Origin: Crocinitomicaceae bacterium
GTDB taxonomy: Bacteria; Bacteroidota; Bacteroidia; Flavobacteriales_D; Crocinitomicaceae
Reading direction: 5' to 3'
Assembly: GCA_014762645.1 (NCBI GenBank)
Contig: JABURP010000020.1
Span: 27,041 to 91,040, forward strand
Length of the DNA: 64,000 bases
The translations under genes and the position numbers were made by a program. Numbering within the stretch: the first letter of the stretch is position 1; every line of letters starts with the position of its first letter. The notes below the pieces were generated by a model. It saw only the letters and a program-made list of their open reading frames with translations, was not told where the DNA came from and made no database searches. This document shows, one piece after another, positions 1 through 10,169 of the stretch.

Positions 1-626
1 AACAACAAATCAATCAGGGGAACGAACCGGTAGCATTTGATCACGATTGTCGTGAAGGAATCTGCGGTATGTGCTCTTTACAAATTAATGGTGAACCACA
101 TGGACCCGACAGAGGTGTAACGACCTGTCAATTACACATGCGAATGTTTAATGATGGTGATACCATTACCATTGAACCTTTCCGTGCCAAAGCATTCCCG
201 GTGATTAAAGATTTGGTAGTTGATCGTACTTCATTTGATCGTATTCAACACGCCGGAGGGTTTATTTCTGTCAATACTTCAGGTAATACGCAGGATGCTA
301 ATAATATTCCGGTAGAAAAAGAAAATGCGGATAAAGCGTTTGATGCTGCTACTTGTATTGGTTGTGGGGCTTGCGTAGCGGCATGTAAAAATGCGTCTGC
401 TATGCTGTTCGTTTCGGCTAAAGTATCACAGTTTGCTTTACTGCCACAGGGTAAAATTGAAGCAAAAGACCGTGTATTGAACATGGTGCACCAAATGGAT
501 GAAGAAGGCTTTGGAAACTGTAGTAATACGGGTGCATGCGAAGTAGAATGTCCTAAAGGAATATCACTGGAGAACATTGCTCGAATGAATCGTGAGTATT
601 TAAAAGCCTCACTGACAAAAGAATAG
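1..626 (+). CDS. sdhB: Succinate dehydrogenase/fumarate reductase iron-sulfur subunit (5' partial)
   Basis: Open from the window edge; the frame begins at base 3. This is the iron-sulfur subunit of complex II, passing electrons from the flavoprotein subunit to the membrane quinone site. The visible part starts inside the plant-type [2Fe-2S] domain (CREGICGMC, about bases 45-74). The C-terminal ferredoxin-like domain carries [12 protein letters not shown] for the 4Fe-4S cluster and a later [12 protein letters not shown] block. The N-terminal part with the flavoprotein gene lies outside the window. A strong terminator follows at 653-695, so this is probably the last gene of an sdhCAB operon. 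The family assignment is secure; succinate dehydrogenase rather than fumarate reductase is inferred from typical Bacteroidota gene content. Confidence 0.95.
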   Translation, partial: QQINQGNEPVAFDHDCREGICGMCSLQINGEPHGPDRGVTTCQLHMRMFNDGDTITIEPFRAKAFPVIKDLVVDRTSFDRIQHAGGFISVNTSGNTQDANNIPVEKENADKAFDAATCIGCGACVAACKNASAMLFVSAKVSQFALLPQGKIEAKDRVLNMVHQMDEEGFGNCSNTGACEVECPKGISLENIARMNREYLKASLTKE

Positions 627-652
627 AGCAAGTATTAAAATACAAACCCATT

Positions 653-695
653 AAAAAAAACCGCACTTTGATACTTTTCAGAGCTGCGGTTTTTT
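653..695 (+). terminator. Intrinsic terminator after sdhB
   Basis: An A-rich run and CCGCA (661-665) pair with TGCGG (685-689) and the following T-run, giving a hairpin with A-tract and T-tract arms. It lies 27 bases after the sdhB stop and just before the glycosyltransferase start at 710. Confidence 0.75.
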
Positions 696-709
696 CGTAA
701 CTTAATGTC

Positions 710-1690
710 ATGCGTCCGGAAGAAATTATTCATAAAACGGTTATCATCTCCCCGCTGGACTGGGGCCTGGGTCATGCAGCCCGTTGTATACCTATTATTC
801 GGCAGTTAAAAGCGCAGGAATGTAAGGTGATTTTTGCCGGCGTTCAGCTACAAATTGATCTCATTCATAAAGATTTCCCAGATTTAATAGTCGAATTAAT
901 TCCTGGGTATGATATCGAACTCGATTCGCAATCCTCTACGTATTGGCAGATGCTGGTACAGTTTAAAAGCATGAAACGTCGGACAAAGCAAGAGCATGTA
1001 ATGGCCAATGAACTGGTGCATAAGTATGATGCTGATATCGTCATTTCTGACAATCGCTATGGTTTTTATTCGGCTGATGCCCTCAATATCTTTATTACGC
1101 ACCAATTAAATCCGCAAATCCCGGTATTTCGAAAAAGTGTGAAAAGAATGATTGAAAATTATATTGCTCATTTTAATCACCTTTGGATTCCCGACAATCC
1201 GGAGAATCCCATTTGCGGAAACCTTCTTGATGCTGAAATTGCCATTCCTGTTCACTATATAGGGTACTTGTCACGATTTGAAAAGAGAGAAGTTCCGTTG
1301 GCGTATGATATTTTGGTTATTGTTTCCGGCCCTGAACCAGAACGCAGCAGGTTTCAGGAACTTGTTACTGATATCTTGAGAAGTGAAGACTGGAAGTATA
1401 GAGTTGTAACACCTAACAAAAGTGAAGAGGATTGGGTGGTGACAAATCCCTCCACAGAAGAATTGGAGCAATTGATAAATGCCAGTAATTTGATTGTTTC
1501 ACGAGCCGGATATACCACGATTATGGAATTTCTATCACTGGGAAAATCTGCTATCCTTATTCCAACAGATGGTCAATATGAACAGATTTATCTGGCAGAA
1601 CACATTCAAATGCCGAATTTAAAGTTTATAAAAGAGCAGGATTTAAAAGAAGAATTGTTGAATTCCTATCCAATAAAAAATTTGGGCTAA
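710..1690 (+). CDS. MurG-like glycosyltransferase family protein
   Basis: A 326-residue soluble protein resembling the MurG/UDP-GlcNAc:LPS transferase (GT-B) fold. The N-terminus has SPLDWGLGHAARCIPIIRQL, the glycine-rich loop with a GHAxR motif typical of these enzymes. The C-terminal half has IIVSGPEPERSRF-like and VSRAGYTTIMEFLSLGKSAILIP segments, the usual nucleotide-sugar-binding loop with conserved SRAGxxTxxE. It is too short and divergent to be MurG itself, and acceptor and donor are unknown. It stands alone between the sdhB terminator and a pair of small genes, so context gives no pathway. No signal peptide or membrane helix is seen, so it probably acts on the cytoplasmic face. Confidence 0.75.
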   Translation: MRPEEIIHKTVIISPLDWGLGHAARCIPIIRQLKAQECKVIFAGVQLQIDLIHKDFPDLIVELIPGYDIELDSQSSTYWQMLVQFKSMKRRTKQEHVMANELVHKYDADIVISDNRYGFYSADALNIFITHQLNPQIPVFRKSVKRMIENYIAHFNHLWIPDNPENPICGNLLDAEIAIPVHYIGYLSRFEKREVPLAYDILVIVSGPEPERSRFQELVTDILRSEDWKYRVVTPNKSEEDWVVTNPSTEELEQLINASNLIVSRAGYTTIMEFLSLGKSAILIPTDGQYEQIYLAEHIQMPNLKFIKEQDLKEELLNSYPIKNLG

Positions 1691-1749
1691 CTGTTTGATA
1701 TTCAAAAAAATTATTTACTTTCATCCCACCTTATTCAAACCTTATTTTC

Positions 1750-2127
1750 ATGAAAGATGTTGTAGAGCTTAACAAAGCCCTCGTTGAAAAGCTGGATGAC
1801 GACATTCTGGTCACCGCTTACAAATCCAATACGGAAATTTCCGAGGAAGACGCAAAAGAAATTGATGGTGCACATGTAACCATGTCTCAGGGAGATGATA
1901 TGTTCGTGATCGTCGATTTAACTTCTGGCGCTAAACTGATGAAAACAGCTGAAGATTTTTTAATCAAAAAAGCCAAGATGGTGCCTTATACACTGGCAAT
2001 GGCTATGGTGAAAGAATCTAAAGGATTGTTTTTCAGACGTGTCAAAGGAAAGCGTTTTTTGTTCCCTTACAAGGAGTTTAAAACAAAAGAAGAGGCCAAA
2101 GCCTGGATTGATACCTTGAGAAATTAA
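1750..2127 (+). CDS. Small STAS/SpoIIAA-like protein, copy 1
   Basis: A 125-residue soluble protein, not confidently assigned. It is clearly paralogous to the next gene (2210-2596): both share an ILVT-Y start, a block EDAxEID-AHxTMSQGxDM, a VPYT/IPYT core, and a KEF-T--EAxAWxDxxR C-terminus. The alternation of strands and helices and the closing KALEWL-like helix recall the STAS/SpoIIAA-like small proteins of Bacteroidota, which is an inference. No signal peptide or membrane helix. It has its own upstream spacer of 59 bases after the glycosyltransferase. The function is unknown; a regulatory or binding role is possible. Confidence 0.6.
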   Translation: MKDVVELNKALVEKLDDDILVTAYKSNTEISEEDAKEIDGAHVTMSQGDDMFVIVDLTSGAKLMKTAEDFLIKKAKMVPYTLAMAMVKESKGLFFRRVKGKRFLFPYKEFKTKEEAKAWIDTLRN

Positions 2128-2209
2128 TGGCTTTTTAGTCGTTGGTCGAAATAAATATGGTCATTATATACCATTTGCTTAAATTGTATATAGCCAATTA
2201 TTAACGTCT

Positions 2210-2596
2210 ATGAAGGAACACGTACAACTGACAAAAGCGGAAGTCCAACGCATTGATCCGGATATTTTGGTCACAAAATACCGTCCCAAGGCTGAAATAA
2301 CAATTGAGGATGCCCGCGAAATTGACAACGCCCATATCACTATGTCACAAGGCAATGATATGTACATTATTGCTGATATGACAGAAGGCTCAGCTACCGT
2401 AACAAAAGAAGCCGAAGAATACTTCGTTTACAAGGGAAAAATGATTCCCTACACGAAAGGAGTGGCCATTGTCACCTCTAGTAAAAGTTCAATTTTTAGT
2501 CGATTATTCGGTGCATCTACCAGAACTTTGTATCCAACAAAAGAATTTACTTCGGTAGATGATGCCAGAGCATGGCTTGATTCAATAAGGGAATAG
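2210..2596 (+). CDS. Small STAS/SpoIIAA-like protein, copy 2
   Basis: A 128-residue paralogue of the preceding gene, in tandem with an 82-base spacer. The central sequence AREIDNAHITMSQGNDMYI matches the corresponding block of copy 1 almost residue for residue, while the segment around residues 95-105 (SSIFSRLFGASTRTLYPTKEF) differs. The start ATG follows a short AT-rich leader. The next gene is convergent, and the stops are 5 bases apart. The family resemblance to STAS-like proteins is inferred from pattern only; the gene is real on length, conservation between copies and coding character. Confidence 0.6.
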   Translation: MKEHVQLTKAEVQRIDPDILVTKYRPKAEITIEDAREIDNAHITMSQGNDMYIIADMTEGSATVTKEAEEYFVYKGKMIPYTKGVAIVTSSKSSIFSRLFGASTRTLYPTKEFTSVDDARAWLDSIRE

Positions 2597-2601
2597 TATT
2601 A

Positions 2602-3177
2602 TTAATTGCATTTACAAGCGGGTTCAAATTCAATTTTCACCCAATGCAACATCTTGGCCCATTTTTCCTGTTGCTCCTTTGTAAAGGTAATCCCACTCAA
2701 ATCTAATGACCGCAAATTTCGTAATTGCGTGAGAGATTCAGGTAGTTCCTCTATAGGATTGAACCAAATATCAAAAACAATCAGATCTTTTAAGTTGCTA
2801 ATACAGTCCGGGATGATCTTGATGTTGTTTTTACCCATGAACAGGTTTCTTAAGCTGGTGTTCTGGCACACGGCTTCAGGAAATTCTTCAAACTTGTTTT
2901 TGGTGAGATGCAATATTCTCAAGTCTTTAAAATGAAATTCCTTGGGTAAAGAGGCTAATTTGTTTTTGGATAGATCCAATTCTCTCAGGTTAGTGAAGCG
3001 GTATATTTCCGCTGGGATGGCAGTTAATTTATTTCGACTGAGATCCAAACGATATACCGAATCAGCCGGAACACTTAACGCTTCTTCCAAACTTTTGAAC
3101 ATCTTGTCTTCCTGAGCAAGGCAGATGTTACACCCGAGCAGGAGACTGATCCAAAATACGTTTACAATTGATTTCAT
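2602..3177 (-). CDS. Short exported leucine-rich repeat protein
   Basis: A 191-residue protein with an N-terminal signal peptide (hydrophobic stretch ending near CLAQ, residue 22), then about six LRRs of 22-23 residues of the L..LDLS.N.L..IP type. It ends in a cysteine-containing cap (EFEPACKCN). The short segment before the repeats (MFKSLEEAL...VYRLDL) and the C-terminal cap resemble those of the 1008-residue LRR protein at 11692-14718, so the two seem to be a family differing in repeat number. Its start overlaps the end of ribF by 50 bases, so it is cotranscribed after ribF and probably translationally coupled. Such repeats usually bind protein or glycan; the ligand is unknown. Confidence 0.8.
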   Translation of the reverse strand: MKSIVNVFWISLLLGCNICLAQEDKMFKSLEEALSVPADSVYRLDLSRNKLTAIPAEIYRFTNLRELDLSKNKLASLPKEFHFKDLRILHLTKNKFEEFPEAVCQNTSLRNLFMGKNNIKIIPDCISNLKDLIVFDIWFNPIEELPESLTQLRNLRSLDLSGITFTKEQQEKWAKMLHWVKIEFEPACKCN

Positions 3178-4075
3178 CTATTGCCAGTTGTTCTTTTAAT
3201 TCATCCACAGACGAGAACGATTTCTCATCCCTGGTCTTTGCTATTACGTAAATCTCAATCTCTGTGCCGTAAATACTATTATCAAAATCAAAGAGGTGAA
3301 CTTCTATACGTTTTTCACTACTGTCTGTAACCGTTGGACGGTAGCCAATGTTCATCATGCCACTATGGAGCCTCCCTTCAACCCTCACTCTAACGGCGTA
3401 AACACCAATTTTTGGGATAACCTGTGTTTTTTCAATCTCTCCAATATTTGCAGTTGGATAGCCAAGCTGTGTTCCGATTTTATCTCCTTTTACTACAGTG
3501 CCTGAAAAATTAAAAGGTGCTCCTAAAAAGGCATTAGCTTTGGTAATGTCCCCATCTTTTATGGCTCTCCTAATCTTAGTCGAACTGATACTCAACTCCC
3601 CATGACGAAGCGCAGGGATTTCCTGAACTTCAAAATTATATATCGGTGCAAGTTCTTTTAGTAAGTCTATATTTCCTTCCCTGTTTTTTCCAAAATGATG
3701 ATTATATCCTATAGTAAGAACTTTGACATTTAATTTGTTAACAAGGATATTTCGTACGAATTCGGTAGCCGATTGCCGGGCAAACTCTTTCGTAAAGGGG
3801 TGAAGGATGAGATGGTCTATTCCTTCTTCCTCAAGGCGTTGCGTTCTTCTTTTGATGTTTTGAATTAATTCCAGATTGTGATCATCCGGGTACAATACCA
3901 TACGAGGATGTGGATGAAATGTGAATAAAACAGTTTCACCATCAACCCTTTCAGCACTTTCTTTCAAAAATGATATTATTTTTTGATGCCCAAGATGCAC
4001 ACCATCAAAGGTTCCCAGTGTAATTACCGGGTTTTTTATCTCGGGCACTTCGTCTACAGAATGATAAACTCTCAA
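3128..4075 (-). CDS. ribF: Bifunctional riboflavin kinase/FAD synthetase
   Basis: A 315-residue enzyme converting riboflavin to FMN and then FAD in the cytoplasm. The N-terminal FMN adenylyltransferase domain shows GTFDGVHLGHQ (nucleotidyltransferase HxGH-like loop) and, further on, SSTKIRRAI. The C-terminal kinase domain shows GTQLGYPTANI and the PKIGVYAVRV strand. Length is normal for the family. The start is a TTG; no ATG precedes the GTFDG motif, and family members begin about 25 residues before it, so TTG is accepted. A minus-strand TAnnTTTG box lies 45 bases upstream (4120-4127). The short LRR gene overlaps its 3' end. Confidence 0.95.
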   Translation of the reverse strand: MRVYHSVDEVPEIKNPVITLGTFDGVHLGHQKIISFLKESAERVDGETVLFTFHPHPRMVLYPDDHNLELIQNIKRRTQRLEEEGIDHLILHPFTKEFARQSATEFVRNILVNKLNVKVLTIGYNHHFGKNREGNIDLLKELAPIYNFEVQEIPALRHGELSISSTKIRRAIKDGDITKANAFLGAPFNFSGTVVKGDKIGTQLGYPTANIGEIEKTQVIPKIGVYAVRVRVEGRLHSGMMNIGYRPTVTDSSEKRIEVHLFDFDNSIYGTEIEIYVIAKTRDEKSFSSVDELKEQLAIDEINCKRILDQSPARV

Positions 4076-4119
4076 ATCGCTCTTTTATTCCTTTGCAAGG
4101 CTAAGGAAATTCTCCGGTT

Positions 4120-4127
4120 CAAAGTTA
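4120..4127 (-). promoter_or_regulatory. Putative -7 promoter box for ribF
   Basis: TAACTTTG on the minus strand, a perfect match to the Bacteroidota -7 consensus TAnnTTTG, 45 bases before the ribF TTG start. It lies in the 144-base ribF/atpD divergent region. Confidence 0.5.
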
Positions 4128-4172
4128 TGGAAAAAACTTTTCACAAATTCCCAGTGGAAATGTAAAAAGCAT

Positions 4173-4180
4173 TAAATTTG
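4173..4180 (+). promoter_or_regulatory. Putative -7 promoter box for atpD
   Basis: TAAATTTG, a perfect TAnnTTTG match, 40 bases before the atpD start codon. This gives a predicted leader of roughly 34 bases. Confidence 0.55.
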
Positions 4181-4207
4181 CACCCGAAAATTGAACACGT
4201 ACATTAA

Positions 4208-5722
<1,515 letters not shown>

Positions 5723-5735
5723 AAAACGTCATTAG

Positions 5736-6026
5736 ATGCTTTTAGAAGTAATTACGCCAGACGAAATGTTGTTCAAAGGGAACGTAACGCACGTTGTGTT
5801 GCCAGGATTGGACGGTTTATTTGGTGTGTTATCAAATCACGCTCCTATGATCTCAGGTCTTGCAGAAGGCACAGTGAAAGTAGAGCAGGTTGTTGCTGAC
5901 AACCAGGGAGAGGATAATACCGGTAAATACAACCAGGAACATAAAAACGATCAGACTTTTACTTTTGATATCAAAGGCGGTGTCATGGAAGTAAAAGACA
6001 ATAAAATAATGGTGCTGGCTGAGTAA
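5736..6026 (+). CDS. atpC: F1 ATP synthase epsilon subunit (short form)
   Basis: A 96-residue central-stalk epsilon subunit. The N-terminal beta-sandwich is recognisable (LLEVITPDEMLFKG, VVLPGLDGLFGVLSNHAPMI). The protein ends right after the last sandwich strand (VMEVKDNKIMVLAE), so it lacks the C-terminal two-helix domain that inhibits ATP hydrolysis in longer homologues such as the one of E. coli. A charged insertion (about residues 50-72, EDNTGKYNQEHKND) sits between strands. Short epsilon subunits are common in this phylum. It is followed by a terminator at 6049-6090. Confidence 0.93.
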   Translation: MLLEVITPDEMLFKGNVTHVVLPGLDGLFGVLSNHAPMISGLAEGTVKVEQVVADNQGEDNTGKYNQEHKNDQTFTFDIKGGVMEVKDNKIMVLAE

Positions 6027-6048
6027 GTTTTCAGTACTTAACAGTGTT

Positions 6049-6090
6049 AAAAGCCCCGCCCTCGACTCATTTCGTGGAACGGGGCTTTTT
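6049..6090 (+). terminator. Intrinsic terminator after atpDC
   Basis: AAAAGCCCCG (6049-6058) pairs with CGGGGCTTTT (6080-6089), ending in a T-run: a classic terminator 22 bases after the atpC stop. Confidence 0.85.
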
Positions 6091-6189
6091 AGTTAATTGT
6101 TGTTAAGAAAGCAATGAATCGCACCATTCCGCGTATATATTTCATTGTAAAACAGAAAAAAACCTGCATTTTTGTGGCGCTAAGTAAAA

Positions 6190-6942
6190 ATGAGCATAAA
6201 AGATAAGCTAGATACAGCAAATATTCCTGAGCACGTTGCCATTATTATGGATGGAAACGGCAGATGGGCACAACAACAGGGACACGTTCGTTTATTCGGA
6301 CACGCCACCGGTGTTGAATCTGTTAGGGAAGCATTAAAAGCTGCTACCGAGGTTAAGGTAAAATACCTGACGCTTTATGCTTTTTCCACTGAAAACTGGA
6401 ACCGTCCAAAAGAAGAAGTGGATGGATTGATGGATCTTCTGGTAACCACTATTGCCAATGAAATTGAATCCCTCAATGAAAATGATGTACGGTTAGATGC
6501 TATTGGCAACACAGATGAGTTACCTGAAAAATGTCGGCAAGAACTCAAAAATGCCATTGATCGAACGAAGAAAAATAAAGGAACCTGCTTAATACTGGCA
6601 TTAAATTATAGCTCAAAATACGAGATTAAATCAGCCATCAAAAAAATTGCCCAAAAATACAAGGATGGAGAAATCGAATTAGATGATATCTCAGATCAGT
6701 TGGTCAGTGACCATTTATATACCGCCGGTTTACCAGATCCAGAATTAATGATTAGAACAAGCGGTGAGCTAAGAATTAGCAATTTCCTTCTATGGCAGCT
6801 GGCTTATAGTGAATTACATTTTACACCAATTTTTTGGCCCGATTTTAAAAAAGAAGACTTTTTTCAGGCCATATATGATTACCAAAACAGAGAAAGAAGA
6901 TTTGGAAAGGTGAGTGAACAATTAAATGATGCTCAAGGATGA
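6190..6942 (+). CDS. uppS: Isoprenyl transferase (undecaprenyl diphosphate synthase)
   Basis: A 250-residue cis-prenyltransferase that makes the C55 lipid carrier for cell-wall synthesis. Diagnostic motifs are IIMDGNGRWAQQQG with the catalytic Asp and RxxGH-like region (LFGHATGVESVREAL), YAFSTENWNRP, and RTSGELRISNFLLWQLAYSE near the C-terminus. Length is normal. It overlaps bamA by 4 bases (ATGA), so the two envelope genes are translationally coupled. A near-consensus -7 box, CATTTTTG (6167-6174), precedes it with a TTG about 19 bases upstream. Confidence 0.96.
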   Translation: MSIKDKLDTANIPEHVAIIMDGNGRWAQQQGHVRLFGHATGVESVREALKAATEVKVKYLTLYAFSTENWNRPKEEVDGLMDLLVTTIANEIESLNENDVRLDAIGNTDELPEKCRQELKNAIDRTKKNKGTCLILALNYSSKYEIKSAIKKIAQKYKDGEIELDDISDQLVSDHLYTAGLPDPELMIRTSGELRISNFLLWQLAYSELHFTPIFWPDFKKEDFFQAIYDYQNRERRFGKVSEQLNDAQG

Positions 6943-9524
6943 AAATGAAACTCTTTTTTCTCGGATTATGTACATTACTGACGAGTTTGACCTTTGCTCA
7001 GAACCCTGATTACCTGGCACCCTCAAAGCATACCATTGCAAGGACAGAAGTGATCGGTGTTCCGCATCTAAACCATGAGGCAATTGTTTTGATCTCTGGC
7101 CTAACCGTGGGTAAAGAAATTACGGTTCCAGGTGATGATATTTCACAAGCCATTAAAAAATTATGGGAGCAGGATTTGTTCTCTGCGGTTGAGGTTGGAT
7201 ATACAAAGATCGACAATGTAACGGGGGATATTTTCCTTTATATCAAATTGGCAGATCTTCCAAAATTATCCCATTATAGATTTAGTGATAATGTATCCAG
7301 AGGTGATGCCGATAAAATCAGGGAACACATTAATTTGTATAATGGTAAGACAATCACGGAATCACTGAAAAGAAACACGGTTAATCAGGTGCGTGCGTTT
7401 TACCAGGATAAAGGTTATTACTACTGTGAGGTGTGGATTGATGAAATTATTGATACAACTGCATTCAACTCAAAAATATTTCAGATCAATGTCGATAAGA
7501 AAGAGCGCATCAAAATCAAACATATTGTATTCCATGGTAATGAAGTAGAGAAAGATCCGGATAAAAACTTCATTGAGAATTTAAAGGTGAAAACAATGGT
7601 GTCAGATAGAGGTTTGCGCCGATCAATGAAAGACACCAAACAACAAGGCATCCTGAGGCTTTTTAACCGATCTAAATTCAATAAAACCGCTTACGAACGT
7701 GATAAACAAAACATACTTTACAACTATAATGCGATTGGATTAAGAGATGCACGTATTGTAAAAGATTCTGTGTACGATATTGATGAAAAGCACATTGGAA
7801 TTGAGATATGGATTGATAAAGGGGAAGAGTACTATTTTGGAGATATAACCTGGGTAGGGAACACCAAATATACAGATGGTCAATTGGATACGATTCTTGG
7901 AATTAACAAGGGAGATCTTTATGACAAATCACTGCTGGAACAACGGTTATATATGAGTCAGGATGGGAGAGATGTTACCTCACTGTACATGGATCGTGGC
8001 TACCTATTCTTCAATATTCAACCCGTAGAAATAAACATTGACGAAAATAATCACATCAACTATGAGGTTAGGATCAATGAAGGCAAACAGGCTCGAGTAA
8101 AGAATATATACATCTACGGTAACACAAAAACCAATGATCACGTTATTCTCCGGGAGATACGTACCAAGCCGGGAGACCTCTTTAACAGAAATGACATCAT
8201 CAGAACCCAAAGAGAGTTGGCCAATCTTGGATATTTTGATCCTGAACAGTTTAATGTTAACCCAATACCAAACCCACAAGACGGAACAGTGGATATTGAG
8301 TATTACGTCGTTGAAAAATCATCAGACCAAATTGAGTTATCCGGTGGTTATGGTGCAGGTAGATTAATTGGTACTCTAGGGCTCTCATTCACAAATTTCT
8401 CCATGAGAAATGTCTTTAAAAAAGGAGCCTGGCAACCACTGCCCGCTGGAGACGGTCAACGCCTTAGTATTCGTGGACAGACCTACGGAAGGGGTTATCA
8501 ATCATACAACTTATCCTTTACAGAACCATGGCTCGGAGGGAAAAAGCCTACCTCACTAACTGTTTTTTCATCCTACTCGTTAATCACCAATTCACTGGAA
8601 CGAACAAACCCAAGTTATCAACAAACCTCCATTACATCAGTGGGTGCTGGTTTAGGTTCTCGTTTAAAATGGCCGGATGATTATTTCCAGATCTACGGTG
8701 AATTGAACTATCAGTATTATGACCTTAAGAACTCCAATTTCTTTATTTTCTCAGATGGATTCTCTAATAATATCTCACTGAAAACAGTTCTATCAAGAAA
8801 TTCAATAGATCAACCTATTTATCCTAAAAACGGGTCAAAGTTTGCTTTGACAACGAAATTTACGCTTCCATATTCCTTGTGGGACGGTGTTAGTGATTAT
8901 TCTGTACTATCAGATCAGGAACGATACAAATATGCCGAGTATTTCAAGATTAAGTTTACCGGTGAATGGTTCACACCTATCTCAAAAGACAAAAAGTTGG
9001 TACTGCATCCCAAATTTGGATTTGGGTTCCTGGGGGCGTATAACAATGACAGAGGAATTTCTCCTTTTGAACGGTTTTATTTGGGAGGTTCAGGGTTAAA
9101 TGGTACATGGCAGTTTGATGGACGGGAGATTATTGCCCTTCGTGGATACGGAGGAAGTAGTGGAAGTCCGGTATCACCTACCACAGGTGGAACGGTTATT
9201 GCCAAATATTCACTTGAATTGCGCTATCCGGTGTCGTTGAATCCGAATGCCACAATTTATGGGTTGTTATTTGCAGAAGCAGGAAATACGTATAATGGGT
9301 TTACAGATTTCAACCCATTTAATGTAAAACGTTCGGCTGGTGCGGGAGTGAGAATATTTTTACCAATGTTTGGAATGTTAGGGGTAGATTTTGCCTGGGG
9401 ATTTGATCCGCTCGATCCTGGTTCGGCGGGAGCAGGTGACCCGAATGATGATCCAGGATCCAATTCCAAAGGATATACATTTGGATTCTTCCCTATAATT
9501 GGAATGAATATTGGAGATTTATAA
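6939..9524 (+). CDS. bamA: Outer membrane protein assembly factor BamA
   Basis: An 861-residue protein with a signal peptide (cleavage near FAQ|NPD, residue 21), an N-terminal array of POTRA domains (to about residue 450) and a C-terminal 16-strand Omp85 barrel. The lid motif region is visible as GSGLNGTWQFDGREIIALRGYG and the barrel end as GAGVRIFLPMFGMLGVDFAWGFD. It inserts beta-barrel proteins into the outer membrane. The final residue is Leu (GMNIGDL) rather than the usual aromatic. It is coupled to uppS and followed 96 bases later by two OmpH/Skp chaperone genes, the conserved order in this phylum. Confidence 0.96.
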   Translation: MKMKLFFLGLCTLLTSLTFAQNPDYLAPSKHTIARTEVIGVPHLNHEAIVLISGLTVGKEITVPGDDISQAIKKLWEQDLFSAVEVGYTKIDNVTGDIFLYIKLADLPKLSHYRFSDNVSRGDADKIREHINLYNGKTITESLKRNTVNQVRAFYQDKGYYYCEVWIDEIIDTTAFNSKIFQINVDKKERIKIKHIVFHGNEVEKDPDKNFIENLKVKTMVSDRGLRRSMKDTKQQGILRLFNRSKFNKTAYERDKQNILYNYNAIGLRDARIVKDSVYDIDEKHIGIEIWIDKGEEYYFGDITWVGNTKYTDGQLDTILGINKGDLYDKSLLEQRLYMSQDGRDVTSLYMDRGYLFFNIQPVEINIDENNHINYEVRINEGKQARVKNIYIYGNTKTNDHVILREIRTKPGDLFNRNDIIRTQRELANLGYFDPEQFNVNPIPNPQDGTVDIEYYVVEKSSDQIELSGGYGAGRLIGTLGLSFTNFSMRNVFKKGAWQPLPAGDGQRLSIRGQTYGRGYQSYNLSFTEPWLGGKKPTSLTVFSSYSLITNSLERTNPSYQQTSITSVGAGLGSRLKWPDDYFQIYGELNYQYYDLKNSNFFIFSDGFSNNISLKTVLSRNSIDQPIYPKNGSKFALTTKFTLPYSLWDGVSDYSVLSDQERYKYAEYFKIKFTGEWFTPISKDKKLVLHPKFGFGFLGAYNNDRGISPFERFYLGGSGLNGTWQFDGREIIALRGYGGSSGSPVSPTTGGTVIAKYSLELRYPVSLNPNATIYGLLFAEAGNTYNGFTDFNPFNVKRSAGAGVRIFLPMFGMLGVDFAWGFDPLDPGSAGAGDPNDDPGSNSKGYTFGFFPIIGMNIGDL

Positions 9525-9620
9525 CAACGAAAAAAGCATTAGGGGATTATTGTTAAATTCGCACCCTCAAAACCATGAATTAATCATGTAATAAACAGAT
9601 TAATTCTGAGTTATTGGAGT

Positions 9621-10145
9621 ATGAAAAAAGTATTGGGAATATTATTTGTTTTGTTCGGCTTAGCATCCGCTGCTACAGCGCAACGGTATGCCTACGTAGA
9701 TACACAATACATCCTGGACAATACACCGGAATATGCCAAGGCTCAGGAAGAACTGGATCGCTTAACAGAAGAATGGTTGAAAGAGGTTGAAGCTGCATTT
9801 GCACTGGTTGAACAAAAGCGAAGAGAGTATGAAGCTGAAAAAATACTTTTACCAGAAGAAATAAAAAAGCAGCGGTTAAAAGAAATTTCTGACCTGGAAA
9901 CTGAGGCAAAAGCATTGCAAAAACAACGGTTTGGTGTAGGTGGAGATTTATTTATGAAACGCGAGGAATTAATCAAACCCATACAGGATCAGATATTTAA
10001 CGCTATTCAGGCAATTGCCGCCGAAAGAAATTTTGCCTTTGTTTTTGACAAAGCAAATCAATCAAATTTGCTGTATGCTGATCCAAAATATGATATCAGT
10101 GACCAGGTTTTGAGAAAAATGGGCATCAAAGTTGATAGAAACTAA
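9621..10145 (+). CDS. OmpH/Skp family periplasmic chaperone, copy 1
   Basis: A 174-residue protein with a signal peptide (to about residue 20, ATAQ) and a long charged coiled coil (residues 35-120, rich in Glu/Lys/Gln), followed by a short C-terminal strand region (FAFVFDKANQSNLLYADP). This is the Skp jellyfish layout: trimeric tentacles that hold unfolded outer-membrane proteins before BamA takes them. It lies directly after bamA and 24 bases before a second copy. A promoter-like TAAATTCG (9554-9561) precedes it. Confidence 0.9.
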   Translation: MKKVLGILFVLFGLASAATAQRYAYVDTQYILDNTPEYAKAQEELDRLTEEWLKEVEAAFALVEQKRREYEAEKILLPEEIKKQRLKEISDLETEAKALQKQRFGVGGDLFMKREELIKPIQDQIFNAIQAIAAERNFAFVFDKANQSNLLYADPKYDISDQVLRKMGIKVDRN

Positions 10146-10169
10146 TAAAGACGATATAAACTAAACAAA

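Noticed and set aside
2606..2935. Plus-strand frame opposite the short LRR gene
   Set aside because: A shadow of the LRR gene; the minus-strand product has a signal peptide and regular repeats.
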